A DNA stretch of 64,000 nucleotides, from assembly GCA_019187185.1 (NCBI GenBank), contig JABAQU010000001.1:124001-188000 (forward strand). Direction: 5' to 3'. Origin of the DNA: Steroidobacteraceae bacterium. Its GTDB lineage: Bacteria; Pseudomonadota; Gammaproteobacteria; Steroidobacterales; Steroidobacteraceae. Position 1 is the stretch's first letter. Each line of letters begins with the position of its first letter. Shown in pieces: positions 27,724-36,483 of the stretch. The translations under genes were made by a program, and so were the position numbers. The notes under the pieces are model-generated. The model had not been told where the DNA came from. It was given only the letters and a program-made list of their open reading frames with translations, and ran no database searches.

Positions 27724-28482
27724 ATGAGCAAACGGGGGCGAATCCTGAGGGACACGAGCGCGGGCGAAGGGCTCGTGTTCGTCGAGGGCAAGCAGTACGC
27801 GTTCAGGCTCGAGGGCATGTGGCAGTCGGAGTTCGCGCCGAAGGCGAACATGGCCGTCGACGTCGACTTCGACGAGGCGGGACGGCTCGTCGCGCTGCGC
27901 AGCGTGAGTGCGTCCGGTGTCGCGGGCGAACAGGCCGCGCAGGCGCTCGGGGCTGCCCAGGAATCGGCGAAGAAGTTCGCGGCGGAGTTCCAGGCGAAGG
28001 GCCTGCCGGTGCTGCGGGAATACGCGGAGCGGATCGGCTATCCGGTGCTCGGCGCGCTCGCCGCGGTGATCATCGGCTGGTTCTTCCTGCCGGCCGTCTC
28101 GGCCGATCTCGGCTTCCTCGGCAAGAACTCGGTGACCTTCTGGCAGGGGCTCAAGTTCCTGAACAGCGGCGGTGTCGCGGCCATGGGTGGCGGCAGCGCG
28201 GGGTTCTACGGGCTTCTTTGCATCGCGTCGCTCGCGGCCGTGCTGTTGCCTCAGGTCTGGCGCCATCCGCGCGCGCGCTTCGGGATGATGGCGCCGCTCA
28301 CTCTGATGCTGCTCGTGCTGGTCATTGCGTGGAGCAAGATGCCGGACGTCCCCGCAGGCGCGGAAGAGTTCGCCGCGGAAATGCGCAAGGCGGTCTCGCT
28401 CGGGGTCGGCAGCTATCTCGCGATCGTCGCGTCACTTTTTCTTGCGTGGCGCGGGTTCAGCGGAGGGGTTCGTAGCCCATGA
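27724..28482 (+). CDS. Membrane protein of unknown function
   Basis: A 252-residue protein. Residues 1-95 are hydrophilic, with GKQYAFRLEGMWQSEFAP and MAVDVDFDEAGRLVALR resembling a cold-shock/DUF1294-like or S1-like beta domain start and a short helical linker (QAAQALGAAQESAKKFAAEF). Four spans follow at about 100-120, 145-165, 180-200 and 225-245. The ATG has a strong GGGGAGGGG upstream. Its 3' end overlaps the convergent VOC gene by 26 bp. I do not recognise the family. Confidence 0.65.
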   Translation: MSKRGRILRDTSAGEGLVFVEGKQYAFRLEGMWQSEFAPKANMAVDVDFDEAGRLVALRSVSASGVAGEQAAQALGAAQESAKKFAAEFQAKGLPVLREYAERIGYPVLGALAAVIIGWFFLPAVSADLGFLGKNSVTFWQGLKFLNSGGVAAMGGGSAGFYGLLCIASLAAVLLPQVWRHPRARFGMMAPLTLMLLVLVIAWSKMPDVPAGAEEFAAEMRKAVSLGVGSYLAIVASLFLAWRGFSGGVRSP

Positions 28483-28948
28483 TACTGACCGGAATACCGT
28501 CCGGGTCGAGGAAAATCAGCTCCGTGTAGCGACCGGCAGGCATATTTGGGCTGTCTGTCGGTTTGACGTATCCCTGCGGGCGCAGCACGAACTCGTAGCG
28601 ACGCTCTTCGAGGTCGTGCGCGATCATGTCGATCTGTGATGTGGTCAGCACGATAGTTGCCTGGCCGAACGACAGCCGGTCCTTGCGCGGTGGCGGCAAC
28701 GCATCGGGCGCGGGAACTGCACCCTGCAGTGCGTACAGGCCGATCCATCCGAACTGAGCGCCAGAGGGCGCAAGGTGCACCATGCGCACGGAGCCGTCCT
28801 GATAGCCCACCATGCCCATGATCGCCGGACCCGCGATGGTCTTGTCCTCGATGATCTCGAGGCCGAGCAGGTCGCGATACAGCGCGAGCGATCGATCGAT
28901 GTCACGCACCCAAATTGTGACGCGCTTGACAGGACCCGTCCGATTCAT
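28457..28948 (-). CDS. VOC-superfamily (glyoxalase/dioxygenase-like) protein
   Basis: A 163-residue protein with two beta-alpha-beta-beta-beta modules: VKRVTIWVRDIDRSLALYRDLLGLEII at the start, and QATIVLTTSQIDMIAHDLEER with YTELIFLDPDGIPVSIMGYEP at the end. The closing ELIFLDPDG is the classic VOC motif carrying the metal-ligand glutamate. The first metal position lacks the usual histidine (IWVRDI), so metal binding may be altered. Enzyme function (lyase, dioxygenase, isomerase or resistance) cannot be told. It is coupled by ATGA overlap to the EamA transporter. Confidence 0.8.
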   Translation of the reverse strand: MNRTGPVKRVTIWVRDIDRSLALYRDLLGLEIIEDKTIAGPAIMGMVGYQDGSVRMVHLAPSGAQFGWIGLYALQGAVPAPDALPPPRKDRLSFGQATIVLTTSQIDMIAHDLEERRYEFVLRPQGYVKPTDSPNMPAGRYTELIFLDPDGIPVSIMGYEPLR

Positions 28949-29886
28949 GATGACGCCTTTCGTTCACGGTGGAGCACGTATAACCCGCCGCCCACGACCA
29001 CGGTGCCGCCCGCAAGTACGAGCGGGGAGGGCAGTACGCCCCACAGCGCGAAGTCGAGCCCGATGCCCCACAATAGCGCGGTGTACTCGAACGGTGCCAC
29101 CGCTGATGCCGGTGCACGGCGGAATGCTTCGGTGAGGGCCTGCTGCGCCAGCGCGCCGGTGATGCCGAGCAGCACGATCCAGTGCAGGTGCGCGAGATCC
29201 ATTGTCACCCAGTCCGGTGCGGCGAGGATGCCCGCGACTACGGCCATCACGACGAGATACCACACGACCATCGACGCGGTGCTGTCGGTGCGGCCGAGCG
29301 CGCGCATCGAAATGGCATTCAGCGCGTAGCAGAGCGCCGCCAGCAGCGCAGCAAGGCCGCCGAGACCGGTGAAACCCGCGAGACCGGGCCGAAGGATGAT
29401 CACCACACCGACGAGCCCGGCGGTGATGCCCAGCCAGCGGTGCCAGTCGACGCGCTCCCTCAGTACCACGACCGACAAGGCGGCGATCATCAGCGGCGCC
29501 GACAGGAAGATCGCGTACATGTTCGAGAGGCTGAGCAGCTTCAGCGCCTGCACGTACGCGAGCAATGACCCGATTCCGAGCACGCCGCGGAGCAGGTGAA
29601 ATCCCGGTCGCGACGTGCGAAGCTGCCGCCAGCGCCGCGCAAGGAGCAACGGCAACAGCACGACCGGCAGCGACGTGGCAGCCCGGATACAGCTCACCTG
29701 CATCGGCGGGTAGTACTGCACGAGCATCTTGAGCGCGACGTCCACGATCGAAAACAGGCCGACTGCTGCCAGCATGCAGACGACGCCCTTCAGCTGACCG
29801 GACTCGACACCCGATGGAGATGAGGCAACTGCGCCACTTCCTGGCGCTGATGGAGACGAAGAGTTACTGGCGTGCGGCCGAGTCAT
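28945..29886 (-). CDS. EamA-family (DMT) transporter
   Basis: A 313-residue permease with ten predicted spans in two EamA repeats; the first begins LKGVVCMLAAVGLFSIVDVALKM, and ALSVVVLRERVDWHRWLGI and ALTEAFRRAPASAVAPFEYT are repeat boundaries typical of the RhaT/YdcZ-like DMT group. It probably exports or imports a small metabolite. The ATG at 29886 overlaps the divergent LysR gene by 73 bp; the first ~30 residues are low-complexity (SNSSSPSAPGSG), so the true start may be nearer 29775. Linked to the VOC gene. Confidence 0.8.
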   Translation of the reverse strand: MTRPHASNSSSPSAPGSGAVASSPSGVESGQLKGVVCMLAAVGLFSIVDVALKMLVQYYPPMQVSCIRAATSLPVVLLPLLLARRWRQLRTSRPGFHLLRGVLGIGSLLAYVQALKLLSLSNMYAIFLSAPLMIAALSVVVLRERVDWHRWLGITAGLVGVVIILRPGLAGFTGLGGLAALLAALCYALNAISMRALGRTDSTASMVVWYLVVMAVVAGILAAPDWVTMDLAHLHWIVLLGITGALAQQALTEAFRRAPASAVAPFEYTALLWGIGLDFALWGVLPSPLVLAGGTVVVGGGLYVLHRERKASS

Positions 29887-30719
29887 GCGGCATCACTCCG
29901 CAGGCGCTCAGCAAGAGCATCCGGCGCTTCGAGGAGCAGCTCGGCGTGCGGCTGTTCGACCGCGATACACGGTCGGTGAAGCCGACCCTGTTCGCCGAGC
30001 AGATCGCGAATTACGCGCGCAACATCGACGCCGAGGCGCGCAGCCTGCGCCGCTCGCTCGACACGTTGCTCGGCGCCGGCACCAACCAGCTGGTCGTGGG
30101 GGCAGGTGCTGCGGCGGCGACCAAGATCGTCGTCGAGGCCGTGCTCGCGGTACGTGCGCGCAATCCCACACTCGCGGTCACGGTTCTCGAGGGCACTTTC
30201 GAGGCGATGGTGCCGCTGCTGATGAACGGCAAGGTCGATGTGGTCGTCAGCATAATGACGACAGATGTGGTCGACAGGTTGATCGACTACCGTGTGCTGC
30301 AGGTCGAACAGTACCGCGTTTTCGCGCGCGCCGGTCATCCGCTCGCGGGCCTCGAGCAGGTGCCGCTCGCGCGGCTGCTCGACTTTCCGTGGATCGCCGG
30401 CGCCGACGAGGATCGTGTCTCGGAGGACGTGGCGGCGAGCTTTCGCGCGGCCGGGCTCGACGTGCCGGCGCCGGTATTCCGCACGGATTCCGTGTCGTTT
30501 GCGATCAACCTCGTGATGCAGTGCGATGCGCTGTTCATCCTGCCCTCAGAGACCGTGCGTCGGGACGTCGCCTCGGGGCAATTGGCCGCGATCGACGTGC
30601 ACACCGAGCGATGGACCCGTCCCACGGTGGTGTTCTTCCGCAAGAACAGCACGCGGTCGCCCGACTCGATTCTTTTCCTGAAGGAACTGAAGCGCATCGT
30701 GGAGCGCAGTACGTATTGA
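29814..30719 (+). CDS. LysR-family transcriptional regulator
   Basis: A 301-residue regulator. The winged helix-turn-helix is MRQLRHFLALMETKSYWRAA, then SCGITPQALSKSIRRFEEQLG, VRLFDRDTRSVKPT. The C-terminal effector domain (about 90-300) is a periplasmic-binding-like fold (VVEAVLAVRARNPTLAVTVLEG). ATG 29814 or 29820 both fit. It lies divergent to EamA/VOC and just before the TonB receptor, so it may control one or both. The inducer is unknown but is likely a substrate of this cluster. Confidence 0.9.
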   Translation: MEMRQLRHFLALMETKSYWRAAESCGITPQALSKSIRRFEEQLGVRLFDRDTRSVKPTLFAEQIANYARNIDAEARSLRRSLDTLLGAGTNQLVVGAGAAAATKIVVEAVLAVRARNPTLAVTVLEGTFEAMVPLLMNGKVDVVVSIMTTDVVDRLIDYRVLQVEQYRVFARAGHPLAGLEQVPLARLLDFPWIAGADEDRVSEDVAASFRAAGLDVPAPVFRTDSVSFAINLVMQCDALFILPSETVRRDVASGQLAAIDVHTERWTRPTVVFFRKNSTRSPDSILFLKELKRIVERSTY

Positions 30720-30723
30720 CGCA

Positions 30724-30760
30724 ATCAACTTCCGGTTGCCGATAAAGACCGCAAGTTGAT
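30724..30760. promoter_or_regulatory. Inverted repeat between LysR gene and TonB receptor
   Basis: ATCAACTT (30724-30731) and AAGTTGAT (30753-30760) form a perfect 8-bp inverted repeat with 21 bases between, just after the LysR stop and about 50 bp before the receptor. It may be a regulator site or a weak terminator. The receptor's ribosome site AAGGAGG lies nearby at 30799-30805. Confidence 0.35.
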
Positions 30761-30808
30761 GGCCCCGGCGAATTCCGGCAACCGATACTCGGTCGGCAAG
30801 GAGGTCGT

Positions 30809-33109
30809 ATGCGCCCAGCAAGCAAGCTATCACAACATATTGGCTGCTACTTCGCCTTGAGTCTCGGTGCAGCCGGTACGGCGCCTGCGCAGGCGCCGAC
30901 CGATGGGGACTCGGGCGCGCTGACCGAAATCACGGTTACCGCCCAGCGGCGCAGTGAAAGCCTGCAGAGCGTGCCGGTGGCCGTGAGCGCCTTCGACCCG
31001 GCAACGCTCGATGCCCACCAGGTGCTCACGCTGCGCGACGTGTCCAATGTCGTGCCAAACCTCTGGATGGAGACCAATACCGGCCTTTCGAGCGGTTCAC
31101 GCGCTGCGCTGCGCGGTGTCGGGGAAGACGAAAGCTTCTTCACCTCCGATCCGCCGGTCGGCATCTACATCGACGACGTCTACATTCCGCGCCAGACGGG
31201 TGCGCTGTTCGACTTGTACGACGTCGAGCGCATCGAAGTGCTACGCGGGCCGCAAGGCACACTGTACGGGCGCAATACGTCGGCGGGCGCGATCAAGCTC
31301 GTCAGCGTCAGGCCCTCGCAGGAGCGTCGCTTCATGGCCGAGTTGACGGGCGGCGATTACGGTCGCTTCGACGCGCGCGCGAGCCTGTCCGGCGGGCTGT
31401 CGGAGCACGTGTCGGGCCAGTTGGCCGCACTTTCGCGCCAGCGCGACGGATATGACAGGAATCTCGTCGACGGCTCGCGCGTCAATGACCAGGACATCTT
31501 CTCGTGGCGCACCGCATTGCGTTACCAGCCGTCCGAGACGCTCGACATCCTGATTTCGTACGACCAGAGCCGCGAGCGCTCGACGCCCGGCTATGCGACC
31601 GGCGTGCTGCTGCAGCCGCCCGGTGGCCTTGGCCCGTGGGATCCGGACCAGCAGTACGACGGCGATACCGATGTGCACACCCTTCGATCGGATCTGCTCG
31701 ATCCGCAGAACGACCTCGATCAGCGCGGCGGAAGCGTCAACATCGGCTGGCAAGTCGGCAGCGTGACGCTGCACTCGATCACGGCATGGCGCGGGCTCGA
31801 CAACACGCTGCTTCTCGACGCCGATGGCCAGGACACCTGCTTCGGTCTTGCGCTGCCGTGCCTGCACCTGTACCAGAACCAGAGTCAGGACCAGTTCAGC
31901 CAGGAACTGCAACTGCAGGGTACGGCGCTCAGCGACCGGCTCAACTACATCCTCGGCGCGTACTACTTCTCGGAATCGAACTGGCAGCGCACCGAGAACA
32001 TCATTCTGGCGCCCTTCGGCAGCAATCCGTACTCGGATACCTCCCTCGATACCGACAGCGTTGCGTTCTTTGGTTCGGCAACCTGGGCCGTGACCCCGCG
32101 ACTCAACCTGACGGCCGGCCTGCGATGGACGGAAGATTCGAAGGACTTCAGATCCGCCGCATTCGCCGCTTCAGGCGCCGCGCAGCAGGTGTGCGTGTCG
32201 GCCGACCGCACGCAGGTCTATGCGGGCGGCGCCTGCACGGCGGGCTCGCCAGCGGGCGCCGTCACCGACCGTCTCGCGCGCGAGATCGACCAGTCGTGGT
32301 CAAAGGTGACGCCGCGCGCGGCAGCCGACTTCCGGTTGACCGCCGATGCAATGGTTTATGCCTCGATCAGCAAGGGCTTCAAGTCGGGCGCCTTCGACGG
32401 CCGGGAATCGAGCATCGCGCTGTACACGTTGCAGCCGATAGCACCCGAGTCTACGCTGACGTATGAAGTGGGCGGCAAGGCCGAGTGGCTCGAGCGGCGC
32501 CTGCGAACGAACATCGCGCTTTTCATCAACGAGATCGACGACCTGCAGGGTACGGGCACCAATCTCGCGACCGGTACATTTACGCGGTTTTCGGTCGGCG
32601 ACGCTGAAACGCGCGGTGCCGAAATCGAGATCACCGCGAAGCCGGTCGCGCCGCTGACGCTCACGGCAGTCGTGGGCCTCCTTGACACCAAGTACACGAA
32701 GATCAACTTCGACCAGGTCGCGGATTGCGGTGCAGTCGGCACCGGTACGGCGGACCTGCAGTTGAAGTTCTCGCCGAAGGTCTCGGCATTCCTGAGCGCG
32801 GCATATCGCGTGCCGATCACGGGGCTCGGTGGCGCGCTCGAGATCGGTGGTGACTGGACACACAAGAGCAGCTATTTCCACAGTTCGTGCAATCCCGTGC
32901 CGAGCAAGGAAGATGGCTATGACCTGTTCAACGCGCAAATTGCCTTCGAGACCGACGACGCACGCTGGCGCATCGCGGCTGCCGTGCGCAATCTCGGCGA
33001 CGAAGAATACTCGACAGGCCAGTTCTTCATTCCGGGACTCGGTTTCGACGCGATCTATTTCAATCCGCCGCGCAACTGGTCGATCACGGCGCGCTACACG
33101 ATCAATTGA
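30809..33109 (+). CDS. TonB-dependent receptor
   Basis: A 766-residue outer-membrane receptor with a signal peptide (about residues 1-29, ending APAQA). TonB box-like EITVTAQRRSESLQSVPVAVS follows near 40. The plug has LTLRDVSNVVPNLWM near 75, PPVGIYIDDVYIPRQTG near 115 and ERIEVLRGPQGTLYGRNTSAGAI near 140-162. The barrel ends FNPPRNWSITARYTIN. The plug motifs match the large group of catabolic receptors of sphingomonads and relatives that take up organic molecules rather than classic siderophores. It heads a run of same-strand genes ending at 38594, so its ligand is probably their substrate. Confidence 0.88.
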   Translation: MRPASKLSQHIGCYFALSLGAAGTAPAQAPTDGDSGALTEITVTAQRRSESLQSVPVAVSAFDPATLDAHQVLTLRDVSNVVPNLWMETNTGLSSGSRAALRGVGEDESFFTSDPPVGIYIDDVYIPRQTGALFDLYDVERIEVLRGPQGTLYGRNTSAGAIKLVSVRPSQERRFMAELTGGDYGRFDARASLSGGLSEHVSGQLAALSRQRDGYDRNLVDGSRVNDQDIFSWRTALRYQPSETLDILISYDQSRERSTPGYATGVLLQPPGGLGPWDPDQQYDGDTDVHTLRSDLLDPQNDLDQRGGSVNIGWQVGSVTLHSITAWRGLDNTLLLDADGQDTCFGLALPCLHLYQNQSQDQFSQELQLQGTALSDRLNYILGAYYFSESNWQRTENIILAPFGSNPYSDTSLDTDSVAFFGSATWAVTPRLNLTAGLRWTEDSKDFRSAAFAASGAAQQVCVSADRTQVYAGGACTAGSPAGAVTDRLAREIDQSWSKVTPRAAADFRLTADAMVYASISKGFKSGAFDGRESSIALYTLQPIAPESTLTYEVGGKAEWLERRLRTNIALFINEIDDLQGTGTNLATGTFTRFSVGDAETRGAEIEITAKPVAPLTLTAVVGLLDTKYTKINFDQVADCGAVGTGTADLQLKFSPKVSAFLSAAYRVPITGLGGALEIGGDWTHKSSYFHSSCNPVPSKEDGYDLFNAQIAFETDDARWRIAAAVRNLGDEEYSTGQFFIPGLGFDAIYFNPPRNWSITARYTIN

Positions 33110-33118
33110 GGTGGGAAG

Positions 33119-33520
33119 ATGGCTGAACAGTCCGACCTGCAGGCGCTGCAGAAGATCCACGACGACTGGATCGTCTACTACAACACGGGCGACGTTGCGG
33201 CGCTGCTGGCACTGTACGACAAGGAGTCGGTGATCATGCCGCGGGGCCGGGAGCGCATCTCGGGCGTGGCGGCAGTGAAGACATACTTCGAGCGTCTGTT
33301 CGCCCGTGGCCGCCTCACGATGCAAAGCCGGCTCGAGAAGCTCGAGGTCAACGGCGACTGGGCGATTCAGTACGGCCTGTTCTCGATCCGCATCCAGCCG
33401 CGCGACGGCGGGCCGGAGGAGGGCGACGCGGGGCGCTATTTCATCCTGCTGCGCAAGCACACCGATGGTCGCTGGACTGTCTACCAGGATCTGGACCAGC
33501 ACACGCAAGACAAGCTCTGA
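33119..33520 (+). CDS. NTF2-like (SnoaL/DUF4440) small protein
   Basis: A 133-residue protein of the nuclear transport factor 2 fold. Segments are LQKIHDDWIVYYNTGDVAALLALYDKESVIMP (helix and cone base), ISGVAAVKTYFERLF and GRYFILLRKHTDGRWTVYQDL. Such domains act as isomerases, hydrolases or ligand-binding accessory proteins. It begins nine bases after the receptor gene. Substrate unknown. Confidence 0.82.
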   Translation: MAEQSDLQALQKIHDDWIVYYNTGDVAALLALYDKESVIMPRGRERISGVAAVKTYFERLFARGRLTMQSRLEKLEVNGDWAIQYGLFSIRIQPRDGGPEEGDAGRYFILLRKHTDGRWTVYQDLDQHTQDKL

Positions 33521-33524
33521 TGCA

Positions 33525-33830
33525 ATGCTGATGCTGGTGGTCTGCAAGGACGCGGAGGATGCGAGGACGCGGCGCGAGGCGACCATGAACGACCATCTGC
33601 TGCACGCGGACGAGATCGCCCCGAAGCTGCGCCTCGCCGGCCGACTGGTCGACGAGGATGGTCGGCAGACGGTCGGTTCATTCCTGCTCGTCGACGTTCC
33701 GGATGCCGCGACGGCACGCCGCCTCGTGCAGGACGATCCCTATTCACGCGCGGGCGTTTGGCGCGAGGTCGCGTATTATCCCGTCGAACTTGTCGAGACC
33801 GACCGCTTCGAGACCGAGGTGAACAGATGA
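33525..33830 (+). CDS. YciI-like protein
   Basis: A 101-residue ferredoxin-like alpha-beta protein of the YCII family: MLMLVVCKDAEDARTRREATMNDHLLH at the start, and SFLLVDVPDAATARRLVQDDPYSRAGVWREV further on. The conserved His/Asp pair expected in the family is present (DHLLHADE, DDPYS). YCII domains often occur in catabolic clusters and may be small enzymes of ring metabolism. It begins four bases after the previous stop and overlaps the next gene (ATGA). Confidence 0.82.
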   Translation: MLMLVVCKDAEDARTRREATMNDHLLHADEIAPKLRLAGRLVDEDGRQTVGSFLLVDVPDAATARRLVQDDPYSRAGVWREVAYYPVELVETDRFETEVNR

Positions 33831-34522
33831 CGATGCGACGGCGGTATTACGCGGGAGTGATCGAGGCCCACGGTGATCAAGCCGGTCTGCGCGGCAGCGA
33901 GCGATTCTCGGTGTCGGTGGCGCCGGACGGCAGCCGCACGCTGCACGCGACCTGCGAGATTTTCGACCGCAATGTGTCGAAAGACATCATCTACAGCGTC
34001 GACCGGGAGTTCCGCCCGCTCGACTCTTACGTGCGCCTGATCAAGGACGGCAGGGTACTCGGCTCGGGCCGATTCCAGTTCGATGGACGTGGCGGCAGTC
34101 TCGACTGCGACAGTCGCGTGCTCGGCCACGTCACCCAGCGAGTCGATCAGGAGGGCGGATTCCCGAGCTTCGGGCCTCACCCGCTCACCTGCGACATCTG
34201 GCACCTCGCGCGCTACGACCATGCGAGTCGGGAAAAGGTGCAATTCTTCGATTCCGCACTGAGCTCGCTCGAGCACGACGGCTGTTCGGGTCCGATGCTT
34301 CATCCCGTGCGCTTCGGCATCGAGTTCCTGGGCCCGCAGACGATTACCGTGCCGGCCGGTACCTTCGATACGCACCACTACCAGTTCCACCTCGAAGGCA
34401 GCCTGCCACAGGAGCACCCTCGCGAGCAGTTGTGGTGCATCCCGGGCGACTTCATCTTCGTGCAGATTCGCGTTGATGGGTACATGTCGACAACCTATCG
34501 GCTGACCGAGCTCAGACGCTGA
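33827..34522 (+). CDS. Hypothetical protein, cluster-specific
   Basis: A 231-residue soluble protein without signal peptide or spans. It looks beta-rich, with repeated short strands: RFSVSVAPDGSRTLHATCEI, DSYVRLIKDGRVLGSGRFQF, TITVPAGTFDTHHYQFHLEG. The latter resembles DUF3108-like lipocalin or LolA-type shells, but I do not recognise a family. It overlaps the YciI gene by four bases, so it belongs to the operon. Function unknown. Confidence 0.65.
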   Translation: MTMRRRYYAGVIEAHGDQAGLRGSERFSVSVAPDGSRTLHATCEIFDRNVSKDIIYSVDREFRPLDSYVRLIKDGRVLGSGRFQFDGRGGSLDCDSRVLGHVTQRVDQEGGFPSFGPHPLTCDIWHLARYDHASREKVQFFDSALSSLEHDGCSGPMLHPVRFGIEFLGPQTITVPAGTFDTHHYQFHLEGSLPQEHPREQLWCIPGDFIFVQIRVDGYMSTTYRLTELRR

Positions 34523-34534
34523 GGGCGGACCGGC

Positions 34535-35203
34535 ATGCCGAGTCCCTATTTGCTTCTGGTCGTCGCCCACGTGCTCCTCTTCGCGTACTGGCTCGGTGCC
34601 GACTGGGGCGTGTACGTCACCTCGCGCTATGTTGCCGACCCGAAGCTGTCGCTCGAGGAACGCCGCCGCTTCCTGCAAGCCGCCTTCCGCATCGACCTGC
34701 TGCCGCGTGTCTCGTTCACGATGCTGCTGCCGGTCGGCGTACATATCGCCGCGTATTATGGCGCCTGGCCGTTCACGGCCGCGTTTGTCCCGGCTGTCTG
34801 GTTGTTCGCGATCGTGTGGATGCTGCTCAACGTGCTCGGCTACCTGAGGGCCGGTACTTCCACCGGTGACCGCCTCCGCGGGTGGGACCAGAGCATCCGG
34901 CTCGTGATGGCGCCGGTGCTGGTCGGTATCGGGCTGTGGTCGCTGGTGACCGGCTCCCCCATTGCGCCGCTCTTCATCGCGTTCAAGGTCGCGGTGTTCG
35001 GCATCATGATCATCGTCGGCCTCGTGCTGCGCGCGATCATGAAGAACTGGGCGGTCGGGTTTCGCCGACTCGCCGCCGAGGGGCCGAGCGCGGCTGTCGA
35101 CACAATATTCCGGGGCTCCCTGCGGCGCGCGCGCTACGTCGCGTACCTCATGTGGTCGCTCTCGGCCGTGATGGCCGTCCTCGGGGTCGTGAAACCTGCG
35201 TGA
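34535..35203 (+). CDS. Membrane protein, DUF2269/CopD-like
   Basis: A 222-residue protein with about six spans (for example LLLVVAHVLLFAYWLGADWG, VPAVWLFAIVWMLLNVLG, LFIAFKVAVFGIMIIVGLV). It is paralogous to 37926-38594: the same length, the same YWxG-D motif in the first span, similar cytoplasmic loops. It may be a transporter or part of a redox membrane complex. The stop overlaps the following MFS start. Function unknown. Confidence 0.65.
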   Translation: MPSPYLLLVVAHVLLFAYWLGADWGVYVTSRYVADPKLSLEERRRFLQAAFRIDLLPRVSFTMLLPVGVHIAAYYGAWPFTAAFVPAVWLFAIVWMLLNVLGYLRAGTSTGDRLRGWDQSIRLVMAPVLVGIGLWSLVTGSPIAPLFIAFKVAVFGIMIIVGLVLRAIMKNWAVGFRRLAAEGPSAAVDTIFRGSLRRARYVAYLMWSLSAVMAVLGVVKPA

Positions 35204-36483
35204 CGCTCCGTCAGGCTTCCGGCTGGTCGCGCGCCCAGTGGTCATGGGCGATGGCGGATTGGGCGCGCGAACCCTTCTTCTCCATCGTCCTGAGCCTGAT
35301 TTTTCCGCCGTACTTCGTCGCCGTGGTTGCGGCCGATCCGGTGCGCGGTACCGCACTGTGGGGTTACGGTCTCGCGGCGGCGAGTGCGCTGCTCGTCCTC
35401 GTGAGCCCCTTCGCGGGCGCCGCAGCCGACAGTACAGGCAGCCGCAAGCCGTGGATCGTGGCCTGCGTCGCCGGTGCCGTGGCCGCGCTCGCGAGCCTCT
35501 GGTGGGCCACTGCGACGCCCGGGCGGCTCGCGTGGGTGCTCGTGTCCTGCGCGCTCGCACAACTCGCGATCGAGCTGTCGCGCGTGTTCAGTGACAGCAT
35601 GGTGTTGCGCGTTGCGCCGCGGGAGCGGGTCGGGGACCTGAGCGGCCTCGCGGTCGGGCTCGGCTTCGTCGCGAGCTTCCTGTACCTTCTCGGCACCTTT
35701 GCATTCGATAGCCTCGGAGGCCGCAACGTCTCGGTGCTGAGTGGCGCCTGGCTGCTGGTGTTCATCCTGCCGCTGCTGTGCTTCTGCCCCGATTTTCCGC
35801 GCGTCGAGCGCTCGTGGGCCGAGAGTCGCCGCGAAAGCCTCGCGCGGCTGCGCCGTTCCCTGCAGGATCTGGTCCGGGTGCCGCAAGTCGGCCGCTTCCT
35901 GCTCGCCCGCATGATCTACTGGGACGGGATGATGGGGCTGTTCTCGTTCATGGCGATTCTGGCGTCGTCGAGGCTCGCGTGGCGCGCCAGCGAGATCTCG
36001 GTGTTCGGTCTCCTCGGCCTGCTCGCCGGAGCAGCGGGCGGCGTCACGGGTGGTGCGCTCGACCGCAGATTCGGCTCGAAGCGCACTCTCCTGCTCGCGC
36101 TGGCGGTCATGCTGCTCGTGTCGGTCGTCATGCTGCTCGTGCTGCCGGCGCCAGCGCCGCGCCCAGCAGGTGCCGCGCTGCTGGCGGCGCGCGGCGACCT
36201 CGTGTTTCTCGCGCTCGCGATCGTCGCCAGCGCCTGCCTCGGGGCGATCCTTGCGGCGAGTCGATCGATGATGGTCCGTCTGTCGCCTGCGGATCGGCTG
36301 GGCGAATTCTTCGGCCTCTACGTAATGGTAGGACGCGCCTCGAGCTTCGCGGCGCCATTGCTCGTGGCGCTGGCGACAACGGCATCCAGCAACCAGACAA
36401 TGGGCGTCTTCGGCGTCGCCTTGACTTTCATGTTGCTCGGCCTCGTGCTGCTCGGCCGGGTGCAGGAACGGCAGGTTCCGTGA
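35200..36483 (+). CDS. MFS transporter
   Basis: A 427-residue permease with 12 spans. GTG at 35200 overlaps the previous stop. The start TLRQASGWSRAQWSWAMADWA and EPFFSIVLSLIFPPYF resemble the UMF1-type MFS branch; loop 2-3 has DSTGSRKPWIVAC and the second half has LDRRFGSKRTLLL. It probably moves the cluster substrate or a product across the inner membrane. It is coupled to a second MFS gene by GTGA overlap, which is unusual. Confidence 0.85.
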   Translation: MTLRQASGWSRAQWSWAMADWAREPFFSIVLSLIFPPYFVAVVAADPVRGTALWGYGLAAASALLVLVSPFAGAAADSTGSRKPWIVACVAGAVAALASLWWATATPGRLAWVLVSCALAQLAIELSRVFSDSMVLRVAPRERVGDLSGLAVGLGFVASFLYLLGTFAFDSLGGRNVSVLSGAWLLVFILPLLCFCPDFPRVERSWAESRRESLARLRRSLQDLVRVPQVGRFLLARMIYWDGMMGLFSFMAILASSRLAWRASEISVFGLLGLLAGAAGGVTGGALDRRFGSKRTLLLALAVMLLVSVVMLLVLPAPAPRPAGAALLAARGDLVFLALAIVASACLGAILAASRSMMVRLSPADRLGEFFGLYVMVGRASSFAAPLLVALATTASSNQTMGVFGVALTFMLLGLVLLGRVQERQVP